From positions 31,268 to 95,267 of the forward strand of contig JAMNXQ010000003.1 in NCBI GenBank assembly GCA_023653075.1: a stretch of DNA of 64,000 nucleotides, given 5' to 3'. The stretch comes from Algoriphagus sp. GTDB lineage: Bacteria; Bacteroidota; Bacteroidia; Cytophagales; Cyclobacteriaceae. Numbering within the stretch: the stretch's first letter is position 1; each line of letters opens with the position of its first letter. A model generated the notes under the pieces. That model was not told the DNA's origin. It ran no database searches and was given only the letters and a program-made list of their open reading frames with translations. Below are positions 45,182 to 54,632 of this stretch, in pieces. The position numbers were made by a program, and so were the translations under genes.

Positions 45182-45862
45182 GTGAAGGCTCGAAAAAAGA
45201 AATTAGCAATTCTTGGAAACTACTTTTTAGTAGTGTTGGTATTAGGGCTTATTTTTTTGCCATTTTATAAAAAAGGTGTAATTGAATTGTATATCAATAC
45301 CCATCATCATCCTTATTTAGATTCTTTTTTTTCTTATGTAACGCATTTAGGTGATGGACTAATTCTTGTTGTTCCAATATTCCTTTTCCTTTTTCATAAA
45401 TACTGTTATTTAGTACTAATCAGTTTGGCATCTGGAATCCATCTTCTATTGGTTCATATAGGTAAAAAATGGTTATTTGAAGGGATGCCAAGGCCTGCTG
45501 AATTTTTTAAAGGTGTACCTTTTTATGAAGTTCCAGGAGTTACCCTACATCATTGGGGTAGTTTTCCATCAGGCCATACTGCAACGGCTTTTATGCTTGC
45601 TTCATTTTTTTATTTAGTACTACCAAAAAAATTCAAACTACATTCCATTTTAATGGGAATTGCTCTACTAGTGGGCATGAGTAGAGTTTACCTTATGCAG
45701 CATTTTCTGGTTGATATTTGGGCAGGAGCATTGATTGGAGTTTTTTCTACAGGAATAGGCTATTTAATTGTCCAAAAAGCTTTCGCAAAAAGAAAATACC
45801 AACTTCAAATCTTTAAAAATCCACTTTTTGTTTTCAAGAATTTAAAAAAAGGTCATCAATAG
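45182..45862 (+). CDS. PAP2 family membrane phosphatase
   Basis: 226 residues, about six membrane helices. The three acid-phosphatase motifs are complete: KKWLFEGMPRP (KxxxxxxRP), PSGHT, and SRVYLMQHFLVD (SRxxxxxHxxxD). Such enzymes remove phosphate from lipid phosphates such as undecaprenyl diphosphate or phosphatidic acid at the outer face of the inner membrane. The start is GTG at 45182. Base composition is more AT-rich than its neighbours (19 G+C in the 60 bases from 45301). It might supply undecaprenyl-diphosphatase activity, since uppP is missing from its usual place near ftsX, but this is speculative. Confidence 0.88.
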   Translation: MKARKKKLAILGNYFLVVLVLGLIFLPFYKKGVIELYINTHHHPYLDSFFSYVTHLGDGLILVVPIFLFLFHKYCYLVLISLASGIHLLLVHIGKKWLFEGMPRPAEFFKGVPFYEVPGVTLHHWGSFPSGHTATAFMLASFFYLVLPKKFKLHSILMGIALLVGMSRVYLMQHFLVDIWAGALIGVFSTGIGYLIVQKAFAKRKYQLQIFKNPLFVFKNLKKGHQ

Positions 45863-46020
45863 AATCCAATTAACTCAGTTAAAATCGTTGTATTAAATCG
45901 ATACGGTTTGTTTGTTTGTTTATTTTTTTTGAGGTGTAATTAAACCTTGGTGGCGTGGTAAAAGTCTAATTTCTTTCTTGGATTTCCATTAAATTTAGAT
46001 TTGGCTCAATGATCTGTAAA

Positions 46021-46680
46021 ATGAAATTTAAACTTCCACTTTTGTGCTTTTGTTCCTTTTTTCTATATCCAATAATGGATGGCTGGGCCCAGACTCCGAA
46101 TCCACCCACCCCCATGGAATTTATGTTTGGCCAAGATCGGCTGGATTTCCAATTGGTATTTAAGCGAAATTTCACCCCTAAAAGCAAGTTTAGCGTATTG
46201 GCGATTGCCGTCTTCTCCGAAAATTATGGAAAAGGGAAGCGACTCGGTGATTCCGTAGTCATCCCCTTTCAGTTAAACTATTCTTTAGGGAATTCCGGAC
46301 TTTCACTTGCTGCCGGTGCAGAGGCCAATTCAGTGGCCGGATTCGGAACCACCCTTGGTCTCACCCATAGTAAGGCTACCAAAGAAATTCTAGCCATCAG
46401 CGTACTTTCCTATCAATTGAGTGGTGCTCAGAATGTGAAATTTTTCGGTCTTTACGAATACAAGCCAGCCTTGACTGAGAAATGGTCCCTTTACAGTCGC
46501 CTGCAGCTCACCTATAACCAAAATATGGCAGAAGGCTTTCACAATAGAAGTTTCCTATACCTTCGAGCAGGTCTTAAAAAAGGACCATTAGGCTTTGGAC
46601 TAGGTGCTAATTTTGATGCTTATGGAAAATCTAAAGTAGCTCGGGAAAATTATGGATTGTTTACGCGATGGGAATTTTAA
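46021..46680 (+). CDS. Secreted outer-membrane beta-barrel-like protein, function unknown
   Basis: 219 residues from ATG 46021 (MKFKLPLLCFC); an upstream ATG at 46009 adds four. A signal peptide (cleavage after GWAQ, about residue 24) precedes a chain of alternating strands rich in aromatic and Gly residues (NYSLGNSGLSLAAGAEANS, YSRLQLTYNQNM, FLYLRAGLKKGPLGFGLGANF) that ends in F, the outer-membrane barrel signature. No family can be named; resembles small outer-membrane barrels annotated DUF6268-like. Confidence 0.68.
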   Translation: MKFKLPLLCFCSFFLYPIMDGWAQTPNPPTPMEFMFGQDRLDFQLVFKRNFTPKSKFSVLAIAVFSENYGKGKRLGDSVVIPFQLNYSLGNSGLSLAAGAEANSVAGFGTTLGLTHSKATKEILAISVLSYQLSGAQNVKFFGLYEYKPALTEKWSLYSRLQLTYNQNMAEGFHNRSFLYLRAGLKKGPLGFGLGANFDAYGKSKVARENYGLFTRWEF

Positions 46681-46850
46681 TTTTCCAAGGATAAAAATCT
46701 CGTAATTAGCCCTCCGAAAGTGGACAATGGAAGAAATAGTCGTTCGATTACGAACAGCTCTTTTTTAGTTGAAGCCCAATTTTGGCTTAAAAAGACATTT
46801 TTTTTTATTGGTCTACTTTTAGCTAATCAAAATTAAACTACGAACTCCTT

Positions 46851-47567
46851 ATGAAAGCTATCTTCTATGTTCTCGCAATTCTCCTATTCGCCCTTTTTTC
46901 CTCCTGTGAATCAAGTGACTCCTATAGTTCGGAAAACGAAATCCAAGAGAAAAAAACTCTTAGTGGAGTGAAAAGATTACAAACTGATGGGGTATTCAAT
47001 TTGATCCTTTCACAATCGAATGAAGAATCAATTGAAGTGGAAGGACCAGCAGAACTTATCGATAAGTTGACCATTGACCAACAAGGAGATTTGTTGGTAC
47101 TTAAAATGGAAAAAATTGGCGGATTCAATTTCAATAAAGGAGATTTCAAAATAAGAATTGCTCTCAGGGAACTAACAGAATTAAACTACGATGGTGTAGG
47201 GAATGTCAAAACGAATGGGCTGTTTAAAGTAGGTAACCTCAAGTTGGTAGGCAATGGAGTAGGAAACCTAGAATTGGAACTGGAGGCTCAAGAAATTGAT
47301 GCAAATTTCGATATGGTCGGAAATATTAAACTTAAAGGGAACGCATTTAGGGCAATTTTCGAAAACAATGGTGTCGGAAAATTGGATGCCTCTCAACTGA
47401 TTGTTGAAAACATGGAGGTAAACAGTTCGGGTATTGGAAAAGTGGAAATACACTGTGAAGGTGATCTCTCCCTAGTCGTAGATGGCATCGGAAAGGTAAG
47501 CTACTCTGGAAATCCCCGAATCATTAAAAAAGAAGTTAACGGAATCGGGAAAGTAGAAGAAAATTAA
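46851..47567 (+). CDS. GIN-domain (DUF2807) lipoprotein
   Basis: 238 residues. A lipobox FSSC puts the lipidated Cys at residue 19. The rest is a right-handed parallel beta-helix-like repeat typical of the GIN/DUF2807 family: recurring G-V/I-G-N/K motifs (YDGVGNVKTNG, GNGVGNLELE, DMVGNIKLKG, NNGVGKLDAS, SSGIGKVEIH, VDGIGKVSYSG). The family is common in Bacteroidota surface proteins; its binding partner is unknown. Stands alone. Confidence 0.9.
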   Translation: MKAIFYVLAILLFALFSSCESSDSYSSENEIQEKKTLSGVKRLQTDGVFNLILSQSNEESIEVEGPAELIDKLTIDQQGDLLVLKMEKIGGFNFNKGDFKIRIALRELTELNYDGVGNVKTNGLFKVGNLKLVGNGVGNLELELEAQEIDANFDMVGNIKLKGNAFRAIFENNGVGKLDASQLIVENMEVNSSGIGKVEIHCEGDLSLVVDGIGKVSYSGNPRIIKKEVNGIGKVEEN

Positions 47568-47652
47568 ATTATTGAATCCCCTAGCTGACCAAAACCAAGT
47601 GAATGCATCCCTTTCATTTTGATTTTTCCTAGAATAACATGATTTTAGAGCA

Positions 47653-48555
47653 ATGGCTCCACCCAATGCGCTAGATTCAGTACAACTCAATTTTTCTCCA
47701 GACAATTTGCTAGGACTCAATATCGCCCTCGCAATCATCATGTATGGGGTAGCCTTAGAGTTGAAATGGGCAGACTTTCAATACCTTGTCCAAAATCCGA
47801 AAGGATTTTTGATCGGAATAATCTCCCAGTTTTTCATATTGCCTTTCTTCACCTGGGTGTTAGTTTCGCTTCTCAACCCTCCTCCGAGCGTTGCTTTGGG
47901 GATGTTTTTGGTAGCGGCTTGCCCAGGTGGAAATATCTCTAATTTTTTGACTAGCCTTGCCAAAGGAAACGTAGCACTTTCAGTCAGCTTAACTGCCGTA
48001 TCGAGTGTTGCAGCAATCTTTTTCACCCCATTTAACTTTTCCTTTTGGGCCGGCAACTATGCTCCCACCGCCCAACTCCTACGAGAAGTTCAACTCGACA
48101 CGCTAGAAGTTTTTTTGACCATCGGACTGATCCTTGGTATTCCATTATTTCTCGGAATTTTGACCACCTCCAAATTTCCAGAGCTGGCTAAAAAATTAGC
48201 AAAAGCAATCAAACCACTTAGCTTGGTGATTTTTGGAGCTTTAGTGCTTCTTGCCCTTCTGGGAAATCACGAACTATTTAAAACCTACATCGGTGCCATC
48301 TTCCTTTGGGTACTGGCACATAATTTTGTAGCGCTAAGCAGTGGATTTCTCATGGCTAAACTCGCAAAATTGCCTTCAAAAGATGTGAAGACGATTACCA
48401 TCGAAACAGGCATTCAAAATTCAGGACTCGGGCTGGTCCTCATATTTAGTTTTTTCGCAGGCTTGGGCGGGATGGCCTTAATTACTGCTTGGTGGGGAAT
48501 TTGGCATCTCCTATCTGGAATTCTCTTGGCCAGCATCTGGAAAAAGTACGTATGA
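47653..48555 (+). CDS. Bile acid:sodium symporter family transporter
   Basis: 300 residues, 9-10 membrane helices, matching the SBF/BASS family: IIMYGVALELKWADF in the first helices, PFFTWVLVSLLNPPPSVALGMFLVAACPGGNISNFLTSLAKGN (seen across residues 70-115) and the late ETGIQNSGLGLVLIFSFF, the crossover helix that binds sodium. It moves an organic anion with sodium; bile acids are not the expected natural substrate. plsC starts inside its stop codon (ATGA), so the genes are coupled. Confidence 0.88.
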   Translation: MAPPNALDSVQLNFSPDNLLGLNIALAIIMYGVALELKWADFQYLVQNPKGFLIGIISQFFILPFFTWVLVSLLNPPPSVALGMFLVAACPGGNISNFLTSLAKGNVALSVSLTAVSSVAAIFFTPFNFSFWAGNYAPTAQLLREVQLDTLEVFLTIGLILGIPLFLGILTTSKFPELAKKLAKAIKPLSLVIFGALVLLALLGNHELFKTYIGAIFLWVLAHNFVALSSGFLMAKLAKLPSKDVKTITIETGIQNSGLGLVLIFSFFAGLGGMALITAWWGIWHLLSGILLASIWKKYV

Positions 48556-49556
48556 GAAGGTTGATTTATAAAGCATTGCGATTTTTACTAAAAATAGGGT
48601 TGCATGTCTATTACAAAAAAATCGTGGTGGAAGGTCTGGAAAACATCCCCAAAAATCAGCCCCTTATTTTAGTTGCCAACCATCAAAATGCGCTAATTGA
48701 TCCCTTATTAGTTGCAACCCATATTTCAATTCGGCCCTATTTTTTAACTCGTGCTGCTGTATTTAAAAATCCAGTAGCAGCGTATTTGTTGAACCTCATT
48801 CAAATGCTACCTGTCTATCGTGTTTTGGATGGGTTTTCCACTATTCCTCAAAACCAACAGACTTTTCAAAAAACAAATCAAGTCCTACAGCAAAATGGAT
48901 CTGTTTTGATTTTTGCCGAAGGCAATCATAGCATAATACGGAATATACGCCCTCTCAGTAAAGGATTCACCCGCATGGCATACGGAGCCCTTGCAGAATG
49001 TCCAGAACTCAATCCTGTGGTGATCCCTGTAAGCATTCAATACAGCGCCCACAAAAGAACCGCTGGGGTGGTCCGAATCATCTTAGGGGAAAGCATTTCG
49101 GTAAACCCGGATCCTACTCAAGCACTCAAACTAACCAAACAGGTTGAGGAAGCATTGAAAGCTTTGGTGGTGGATATCCCTGATGCAACTTATCCTGAAA
49201 CCTTGGCCAACCTATTAGAAAATCAAGTCGATGTAACGAATAAGCAAGAGGTTGAACATTTTCTTTCCGGCAAACCTACTTCCTATCAAGTGAAATCTTT
49301 TGGGTCACTTCGAAACAAACTGATGAAGATTTTTCACCTCCCTTTGTACTGGATTTGGTTGTTTGGTATCGCTCCTAAAATGGAAGATGAAGTGTTTACC
49401 AGTACCTGGAAGTTTTTAATTGGTTTTGTACTGGCGCCAATTTATTACTTCTTGCTAGTCCTGTGTTGCTTCCATCCTGAATACGGAACCTGGGCCATTT
49501 CTTTTTTACTTATGGCTTGGATTAGCCTTTGGGCTAACCAAAATTCTCAGGAATAG
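48552..49556 (+). CDS. plsC: 1-acyl-sn-glycerol-3-phosphate acyltransferase
   Basis: 334 residues from ATG 48552 (MRRLIYKALRF), overlapping the upstream stop by 4 bases; a longer frame would lie inside the transporter gene. The acyltransferase motifs are NHQNALIDPLL (HxxxxD-type, about residues 41-51), FAEGNHS (about 124-130) and VVIPVSIQYS. A C-terminal part with two membrane helices (about 266-330) is longer than in minimal PlsC. Adds the second acyl chain to lysophosphatidate, or an ornithine lipid or related lipid; substrate inferred from family. Confidence 0.87.
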   Translation: MRRLIYKALRFLLKIGLHVYYKKIVVEGLENIPKNQPLILVANHQNALIDPLLVATHISIRPYFLTRAAVFKNPVAAYLLNLIQMLPVYRVLDGFSTIPQNQQTFQKTNQVLQQNGSVLIFAEGNHSIIRNIRPLSKGFTRMAYGALAECPELNPVVIPVSIQYSAHKRTAGVVRIILGESISVNPDPTQALKLTKQVEEALKALVVDIPDATYPETLANLLENQVDVTNKQEVEHFLSGKPTSYQVKSFGSLRNKLMKIFHLPLYWIWLFGIAPKMEDEVFTSTWKFLIGFVLAPIYYFLLVLCCFHPEYGTWAISFLLMAWISLWANQNSQE

Positions 49557-49589
49557 TAGATAGCAAGCAGAAATTTAGGGGGACTTTTT

Positions 49590-49597
49590 TACCTTTG
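49590..49597 (+). promoter_or_regulatory. -7 element of hppD
   Basis: TACCTTTG matches TAnnTTTG exactly and lies 27 bases ahead of the hppD ATG. No TTG is visible at the usual -33 spacing, so the call is tentative. Confidence 0.38.
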
Positions 49598-49623
49598 ATC
49601 AAGATTTAACCCAAATACAACCC

Positions 49624-50718
49624 ATGACTGAAGACTTCCTCCCCATCAACGGTACCGATTATGTGGAACTCTATGTTGGCAATGCCAAGCAGAGTGCACT
49701 TTTCTACCAATATGCCTTCGGATTTGAATTGATTGCTTATGCTGGACCCGAGACCGGAGTGAAGGATCGTGCTTCTTATGTGCTCAAGCAAGAAAAGATC
49801 CGATTGGTGCTCACTTCTCCCCTTGGAGCCAATCATCCCATCAACGACCACATCCGCCAGCATGGCGACGGAGTCAAGGTATTGGCTCTCTGGGTGGATG
49901 ATGCGGAAAAGTCCTGGAAAGAAACGACGAGTAGAGGAGCAGTGTCAGTTGAAGCACCAAAAACGCTTCAAGACGAGAATGGAGAAGTTCGGGTAGCAAG
50001 TATACAAACATACGGCGATACCATTCACACCTTCGTTGAACGCAAAAACTTCCAAGGAGTCTTCCTTCCCGGCTATCATTCACGAAAAAGCACCTATCCT
50101 GCCCAATCCATTGGATTGAAATACATCGACCACTGCGTGGGAAATGTGGAGCTTGGCGAAATGAATCGCTGGGTCAACTTTTACGAGGAAGTCATGGGAT
50201 TCAAGTTGCTCCTGACCTTTGATGACAAAGATATCTCCACGGAGTACTCTGCCTTGATGTCCAAGGTAGTCTCCAATGGCAACGGATACATCAAGTTCCC
50301 GATCAACGAACCCGCTGAAGGAAAGAAAAAGTCACAAATTGAAGAGTATCTCGACTTCTATGGGGGTCCAGGTGTACAGCACATTGCCATAGCTACCTAC
50401 GATATCATCCATACCGTAGGCGAACTGAGAAAAAGAGGGGTTGAATTTTTGGAAGTTCCTAGCTCCTACTACGATGACCTGTTGGACCGAGTAGGAAAAA
50501 TTGACGAGGACCTGCAGCCACTCCAAGAGCTCAACATCCTAGTCGATCGTGATGAGGAGGGCTATTTGCTTCAAATTTTCACCAAACCCGTTCAAGATAG
50601 ACCTACCCTCTTCTTTGAAATTATTCAGCGAAAAGGGGCCACTTCCTTTGGAAAAGGAAATTTCAAAGCCTTGTTTGAATCCATTGAGCGAGAACAACAG
50701 TTGAGAGGAAATCTATAA
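49624..50718 (+). CDS. hppD: 4-hydroxyphenylpyruvate dioxygenase
   Basis: 364 residues, two vicinal-oxygen-chelate domains. The ferrous iron ligands are H170 (IDHCVGN), H253 (GVQHIAI) and E332 (FFEII). It converts 4-hydroxyphenylpyruvate to homogentisate in tyrosine breakdown. The genes for homogentisate dioxygenase and fumarylacetoacetase are not in the window. It has its own promoter and stands alone. Confidence 0.95.
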   Translation: MTEDFLPINGTDYVELYVGNAKQSALFYQYAFGFELIAYAGPETGVKDRASYVLKQEKIRLVLTSPLGANHPINDHIRQHGDGVKVLALWVDDAEKSWKETTSRGAVSVEAPKTLQDENGEVRVASIQTYGDTIHTFVERKNFQGVFLPGYHSRKSTYPAQSIGLKYIDHCVGNVELGEMNRWVNFYEEVMGFKLLLTFDDKDISTEYSALMSKVVSNGNGYIKFPINEPAEGKKKSQIEEYLDFYGGPGVQHIAIATYDIIHTVGELRKRGVEFLEVPSSYYDDLLDRVGKIDEDLQPLQELNILVDRDEEGYLLQIFTKPVQDRPTLFFEIIQRKGATSFGKGNFKALFESIEREQQLRGNL

Positions 50719-50811
50719 AAACTCTCTAAAATCGAAAAAATGGCTTTTTAGAGACCTAGCGAGACTTGATATTTTTCCTAACTTGTAGTATTAACCTAAT
50801 TTTTACATCCC

Positions 50812-52542
50812 ATGAGTTCCATTGATTCTTCGATTTTAAAAAAGGCAGAAAGTTGGTTGTCCAGTTCCATTGACGGGGACAGCAAGGAAAGCATTCGACA
50901 ATTGATTGCCACAAATCCTACCGAATTGATCGATTCCTTTTACCAAGATCTCGAATTCGGTACGGGCGGATTGCGTGGACTGATGGGGGTGGGTACCAAC
51001 CGGATGAATGTATATACCGTAGCTATGGCTACTCAAGGATTAGCCAATTACTTAATCGCCTGCTTCCCGGGAGAAAAAATAAAAGTTGCCATCACCCACG
51101 ACAGCAGAACCAACAATACGCTCTTTGCAAGGACTACTGCGGATGTATTTACGGCAAATGGCATTGAGGTGATGTACTTCAAAGAGATGCGCCCCACTCC
51201 AATGCTTTCTTTTGCAGTCAGACACTTTGGTTGCAAGTCAGGGGTTATGATTACCGCATCACACAATCCCAAAGAATACAACGGCTACAAGGCCTACTGG
51301 GAAGATGGTGCGCAAGTAGTCGCCCCACACGATACGAACATTATTAGAGAGGTACAAAAAATTACCTCTTTTGAACAAGTCAACTGGAGCAAGCAGAATG
51401 ACCTCATCCAGTACATTGAGGAAGATTTTGATGCCATTTACTTGGAAAAAGTAAAGGAATTAAGTCTTTCCAAGGAGGCAATTCATGCACAGAAGTCCAT
51501 GCCTATAGTCTTTTCTCCTATACATGGCGCCTCCGGTAAAATGGTTCCTGCTGCACTACGGGCATTTGGATTTGAAAATATTCAAGTGGTCAAGGAACAA
51601 GCCGAACCTGATGGAGACTTCCCTACAGTAATTTATCCCAATCCAGAAGAGCCTGAAGCACTTACATTAGCTGTGGCACTAGGTAAAAAGACAGGCGCAG
51701 CCCTAGTCCTTGCCTGTGATCCAGATGGAGATCGATACGCTGCCGTCGTACCTAATGAAGCGGGGGAATACGAATTGCTCAATGGAAATCAAACAGGCGC
51801 CCTCCTAGTCTACTACCTCCTTTCACGGAAGAAAGAGTTGAATCTGATGTCTGGGAATGAGTTTCTAGTGAATACCATCGTCACGACCGAACTGATCAAT
51901 AAAATTGCCGAAGGGTTTGGAGTCCCCTGTTACAATGTCCTTACTGGATTTAAAAATATAGCTTCCATCATCCTTCAGAAAGAAGGAAAAGAACAGTTTC
52001 TTGCAGGTGGAGAAGAATCATTTGGCTTCTTGGTTGGGGACTTTGTCCGGGATAAGGATGGGGTCAGTGCCTGTGCATTGGTGGCAGAAGCGGTAGCATA
52101 CTACAAAACTCAAGGTAAACAGGTGTTTGACGTGTTGGCAGATGTGTACCAGCGATTTGGCTTTTACAAGGAAGCCCTTATATCCGTAACTAAAAAGGGA
52201 AAAGACGGTGCAGAGCAAATTCAACACTTGATGAACCAGTTCCGAACCAACCCACCGCAAGAGATGAATGGATCGGCTGTAGAGAAGATTTACGATGTAA
52301 AGAACGCGAGCATTCACTATCTCAAAACCCAAAAAGTGGAAGTTTTAGACCTAGATAAATCCAATGTGATGCAATTCTACCTCGCAGATGGAAGCAAAAT
52401 TTCTGCAAGACCTTCAGGTACTGAACCAAAAATAAAATATTATTTTTCAGTCAATACAAATCTCTTAAATACAGGTGATTATAGAAAGGTGGAGCAAGTG
52501 TTACTTGAAAAATTGGAGGGTTTAAAAACCTATTTTAGTTAA
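50812..52542 (+). CDS. Phosphohexomutase (phosphoglucomutase/phosphomannomutase family)
   Basis: 576 residues, the size of the PgcA-type alpha-phosphoglucomutase of Firmicutes and Bacteroidota. The phosphoserine is S150 in ITASHNPKEYNGYK. The metal loop DPDGDRYA and sugar-binding GGEESFGF follow, then the C-terminal RPSGTEPKIKYY phosphate-binding site. It interconverts hexose 1- and 6-phosphates. The exact sugar cannot be told. A hairpin at 50723-50754 precedes it and a terminator lies after. Confidence 0.92.
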   Translation: MSSIDSSILKKAESWLSSSIDGDSKESIRQLIATNPTELIDSFYQDLEFGTGGLRGLMGVGTNRMNVYTVAMATQGLANYLIACFPGEKIKVAITHDSRTNNTLFARTTADVFTANGIEVMYFKEMRPTPMLSFAVRHFGCKSGVMITASHNPKEYNGYKAYWEDGAQVVAPHDTNIIREVQKITSFEQVNWSKQNDLIQYIEEDFDAIYLEKVKELSLSKEAIHAQKSMPIVFSPIHGASGKMVPAALRAFGFENIQVVKEQAEPDGDFPTVIYPNPEEPEALTLAVALGKKTGAALVLACDPDGDRYAAVVPNEAGEYELLNGNQTGALLVYYLLSRKKELNLMSGNEFLVNTIVTTELINKIAEGFGVPCYNVLTGFKNIASIILQKEGKEQFLAGGEESFGFLVGDFVRDKDGVSACALVAEAVAYYKTQGKQVFDVLADVYQRFGFYKEALISVTKKGKDGAEQIQHLMNQFRTNPPQEMNGSAVEKIYDVKNASIHYLKTQKVEVLDLDKSNVMQFYLADGSKISARPSGTEPKIKYYFSVNTNLLNTGDYRKVEQVLLEKLEGLKTYFS

Positions 52543-52544
52543 GC

Positions 52545-52574
52545 AAAAAAGGCAATGCAATTCAAAGCCTTTTT
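52545..52574. terminator. Bidirectional terminator between phosphohexomutase and AstE-like genes
   Basis: AAAAAGGC (52546-52553) and GCCTTTTT (52567-52574) pair around a 13-base loop, with T runs in both directions. It sits between two convergent genes. Confidence 0.65.
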
Positions 52575-52596
52575 GGGCTTAAGCGAATAGGTAGGA

Positions 52597-53541
52597 TTAT
52601 TCTTCTCCTAGGTGAAGCAATGCATCCCCTACATTCACCACAGGATTATTATTTACCCCGATCAGGTGCCCTGTAGTCGTTGCTTTGATTGGAACTACTA
52701 CCTGTCCATAAGGATCTGAAATGGAAGCCAATACCTCCCCTTTTCGAACGAAATCCCCGAGTTGAGCGACACAGGAAAATATCCCCGAGGCCTTGGCACG
52801 GATCCAAGTACTCTCCTTCAACACGAGGGTGCTTTGGAGGATTTGAGGAGAATCGATCATTTCCAAATGGTGCAAGAGCCGTTTAGTACCCGTAATTGCT
52901 TCTTCAATGGAATAGGAATCCAGTCGCATGGATTCTCCTCCTTCGTAGACCAACAGGTGCTTTTTGTTTTTGTAAGCCGTCTTTCGAAAGGATTTATCGA
53001 TGTGTTTGGAATGGACCACATAGTGCGTTCCAAAGGCTTTAGCAAGTTCAACTCCAATCTTATCTTTAAAATCCACACGGATTTGAGGATGATTCGAAAT
53101 CATTCTTCCGCCTGTATGGAAGTCAATCCCAAAATCAATATGAGGCACTATTTCCTTGCTTAAGATATGCGCTATACGCGAAGCTAGCGATCCCTTTTTG
53201 CTTCCTGGGAAACTTCGATTTAAATCTCGACCATCGGGAAAAGTGCGGCTATTGGATAGAAATCCATAAATATTGACTACCGGAATGACGATGACGGCCC
53301 CACGCTTTAGATCTAATTCTTGGTCAAAAGCCTCCAAGAGTTTCTTCGCCGTAGCAATCCCGTTGATTTCATCCCCATGCACCCCCCCACTTATCAACAC
53401 TACGGGACCTTCTTGCAAAGAAGAACGGATAAAAATAGGCAAATCAATGAGCGTATGGGTGGGTAGCTTGGCAATAGGAATTTTGATGTTGGCTATTTCC
53501 CCTGCTCGTATGTGTACTCCTTGAATGATTAATTCTTTCAT
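52597..53541 (-). CDS. Succinylglutamate desuccinylase/aspartoacylase family protein
   Basis: 314 residues from ATG 53541 (MKELIIQG); the upstream ORF start at 53574 lacks support. A zinc carboxypeptidase-like fold with SGGVHGDEINGIA (His and Glu zinc ligands), DLNRSFPG (catalytic Arg region) and DFGIDFHTGGRMISNHPQ (His ligand). A C-terminal lipoyl-like beta domain (VAQLGDFVRKGEVLASISDPYG) is typical of this subgroup. It removes an acyl group from an amide of an amino acid; substrate unknown. Divergent from murB, its start about 78 bases ahead of murB's. Confidence 0.87.
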   Translation of the reverse strand: MKELIIQGVHIRAGEIANIKIPIAKLPTHTLIDLPIFIRSSLQEGPVVLISGGVHGDEINGIATAKKLLEAFDQELDLKRGAVIVIPVVNIYGFLSNSRTFPDGRDLNRSFPGSKKGSLASRIAHILSKEIVPHIDFGIDFHTGGRMISNHPQIRVDFKDKIGVELAKAFGTHYVVHSKHIDKSFRKTAYKNKKHLLVYEGGESMRLDSYSIEEAITGTKRLLHHLEMIDSPQILQSTLVLKESTWIRAKASGIFSCVAQLGDFVRKGEVLASISDPYGQVVVPIKATTTGHLIGVNNNPVVNVGDALLHLGEE

Positions 53542-53618
53542 AATTGGATAGATCCTTCTGTCATTCCATTTCACATTGGCGCAAAAACTTCTTTACTTCG
53601 CAGAATAAGTTTTGGCCC

Positions 53619-54632
53619 ATGAAGATACAAGAAAACATTTCTTTGAAACCCTTTACCACCTTTGGGATCGACAAAAAGGCCAATTTTTTTACTACTGTAG
53701 CGACTTTAGACGAATTAAAAGCCGCCTTACTTGCCGCAAAAGAAAGACAGTTACCAGTATTCATTTTAGGTGGAGGAAGTAATATTTTGTTGACTCGTGA
53801 TATCGATGGACTAGTCATCAAACTAGAAATCAAAGGCATCAACCTAGTCAAAGAGGAAGGAGACCAACTTTGGGTGGAAGTAGGAGCCGGAGAAATGTGG
53901 CATGAGCTGGTCCTGCACAGCATCGCACAGGATTGGGCTGGATTAGAAAACCTTTCCTTAATCCCTGGAACTGTTGGCGCCTCCCCCATGCAAAATATTG
54001 GAGCCTATGGCGTGGAGATCAAGGACGTGTTTGATAGCCTACAGGCCATGCATCGGGAAACTTTGGAAATGCAGTCCTTTGATGCAAAAGCTTGTCGGTT
54101 TGGGTACCGAGAGAGTGTATTCAAACAAACTTTCAAAGACCAATTCGTCATTACCTCAGTTACGTTTCGCTTGTCGAAAATCCCTATTTTTCATTTGGAA
54201 TATGGAGCCATTCGAGAGGTACTTGCTGCCAACGGCATTGAGCAGCCTAGCATTCGTTCGATAAGTGATGCTGTCATCCAAATACGGCAGTCCAAACTTC
54301 CAGATCCCAAGGAGATTGGAAACGCAGGTTCTTTTTTCAAAAACCCCACCATCCCAAGCACACAGTTTGACATGCTTAAAGCCTCCTATCCCAGCATTCC
54401 TGGCTATCCAAGTACAGAGGGAGTTAAGGTAGCTGCAGGTTGGCTAATCGAGCAGGCCGGATGGAAGGGCAAACGAATTGGGGACGTTGGGGTACATGCC
54501 AAGCAAGCCCTGGTTTTGGTCAATTATGGGAAGGGTACTGGAGAGGAGATAAAAAGCTTATCCCAACAGATTCAGGCTTCGGTACTTGAAAAATTCAGGA
54601 TTCAACTACATCCCGAAGTCAATTTCATTTAA
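53619..54632 (+). CDS. murB: UDP-N-acetylmuramate dehydrogenase
   Basis: 337 residues from ATG 53619 (MKIQENISLKP), which matches the usual MurB start; the longer frame to 53544 adds sequence with no homology. FAD binding: LGGGSNILLT (about residues 49-58) and GTVGASPMQNIGAYGVE; catalytic NAGSFFKNP (Ser) and GWLIEQAGWKGKRIGDVGVHAKQALVLVNYG. It reduces UDP-GlcNAc-enolpyruvate to UDP-MurNAc for peptidoglycan. Its stop overlaps the convergent dCMP deaminase gene by 4 bases. Confidence 0.95.
   Translation: MKIQENISLKPFTTFGIDKKANFFTTVATLDELKAALLAAKERQLPVFILGGGSNILLTRDIDGLVIKLEIKGINLVKEEGDQLWVEVGAGEMWHELVLHSIAQDWAGLENLSLIPGTVGASPMQNIGAYGVEIKDVFDSLQAMHRETLEMQSFDAKACRFGYRESVFKQTFKDQFVITSVTFRLSKIPIFHLEYGAIREVLAANGIEQPSIRSISDAVIQIRQSKLPDPKEIGNAGSFFKNPTIPSTQFDMLKASYPSIPGYPSTEGVKVAAGWLIEQAGWKGKRIGDVGVHAKQALVLVNYGKGTGEEIKSLSQQIQASVLEKFRIQLHPEVNFI

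Noticed and set aside
50723-50754. 9-bp hairpin TCTCTAAAA / TTTTAGAGA between hppD and the phosphohexomutase gene
   Set aside because: No T run follows, so it is not a convincing terminator, and the stem is mostly A/T; recorded only as a possible leader structure.
53544-53618. N-terminal extension of MurB
   Set aside because: The extra 25 residues lack MurB similarity and overlap the region expected to hold promoters of the divergent gene pair.
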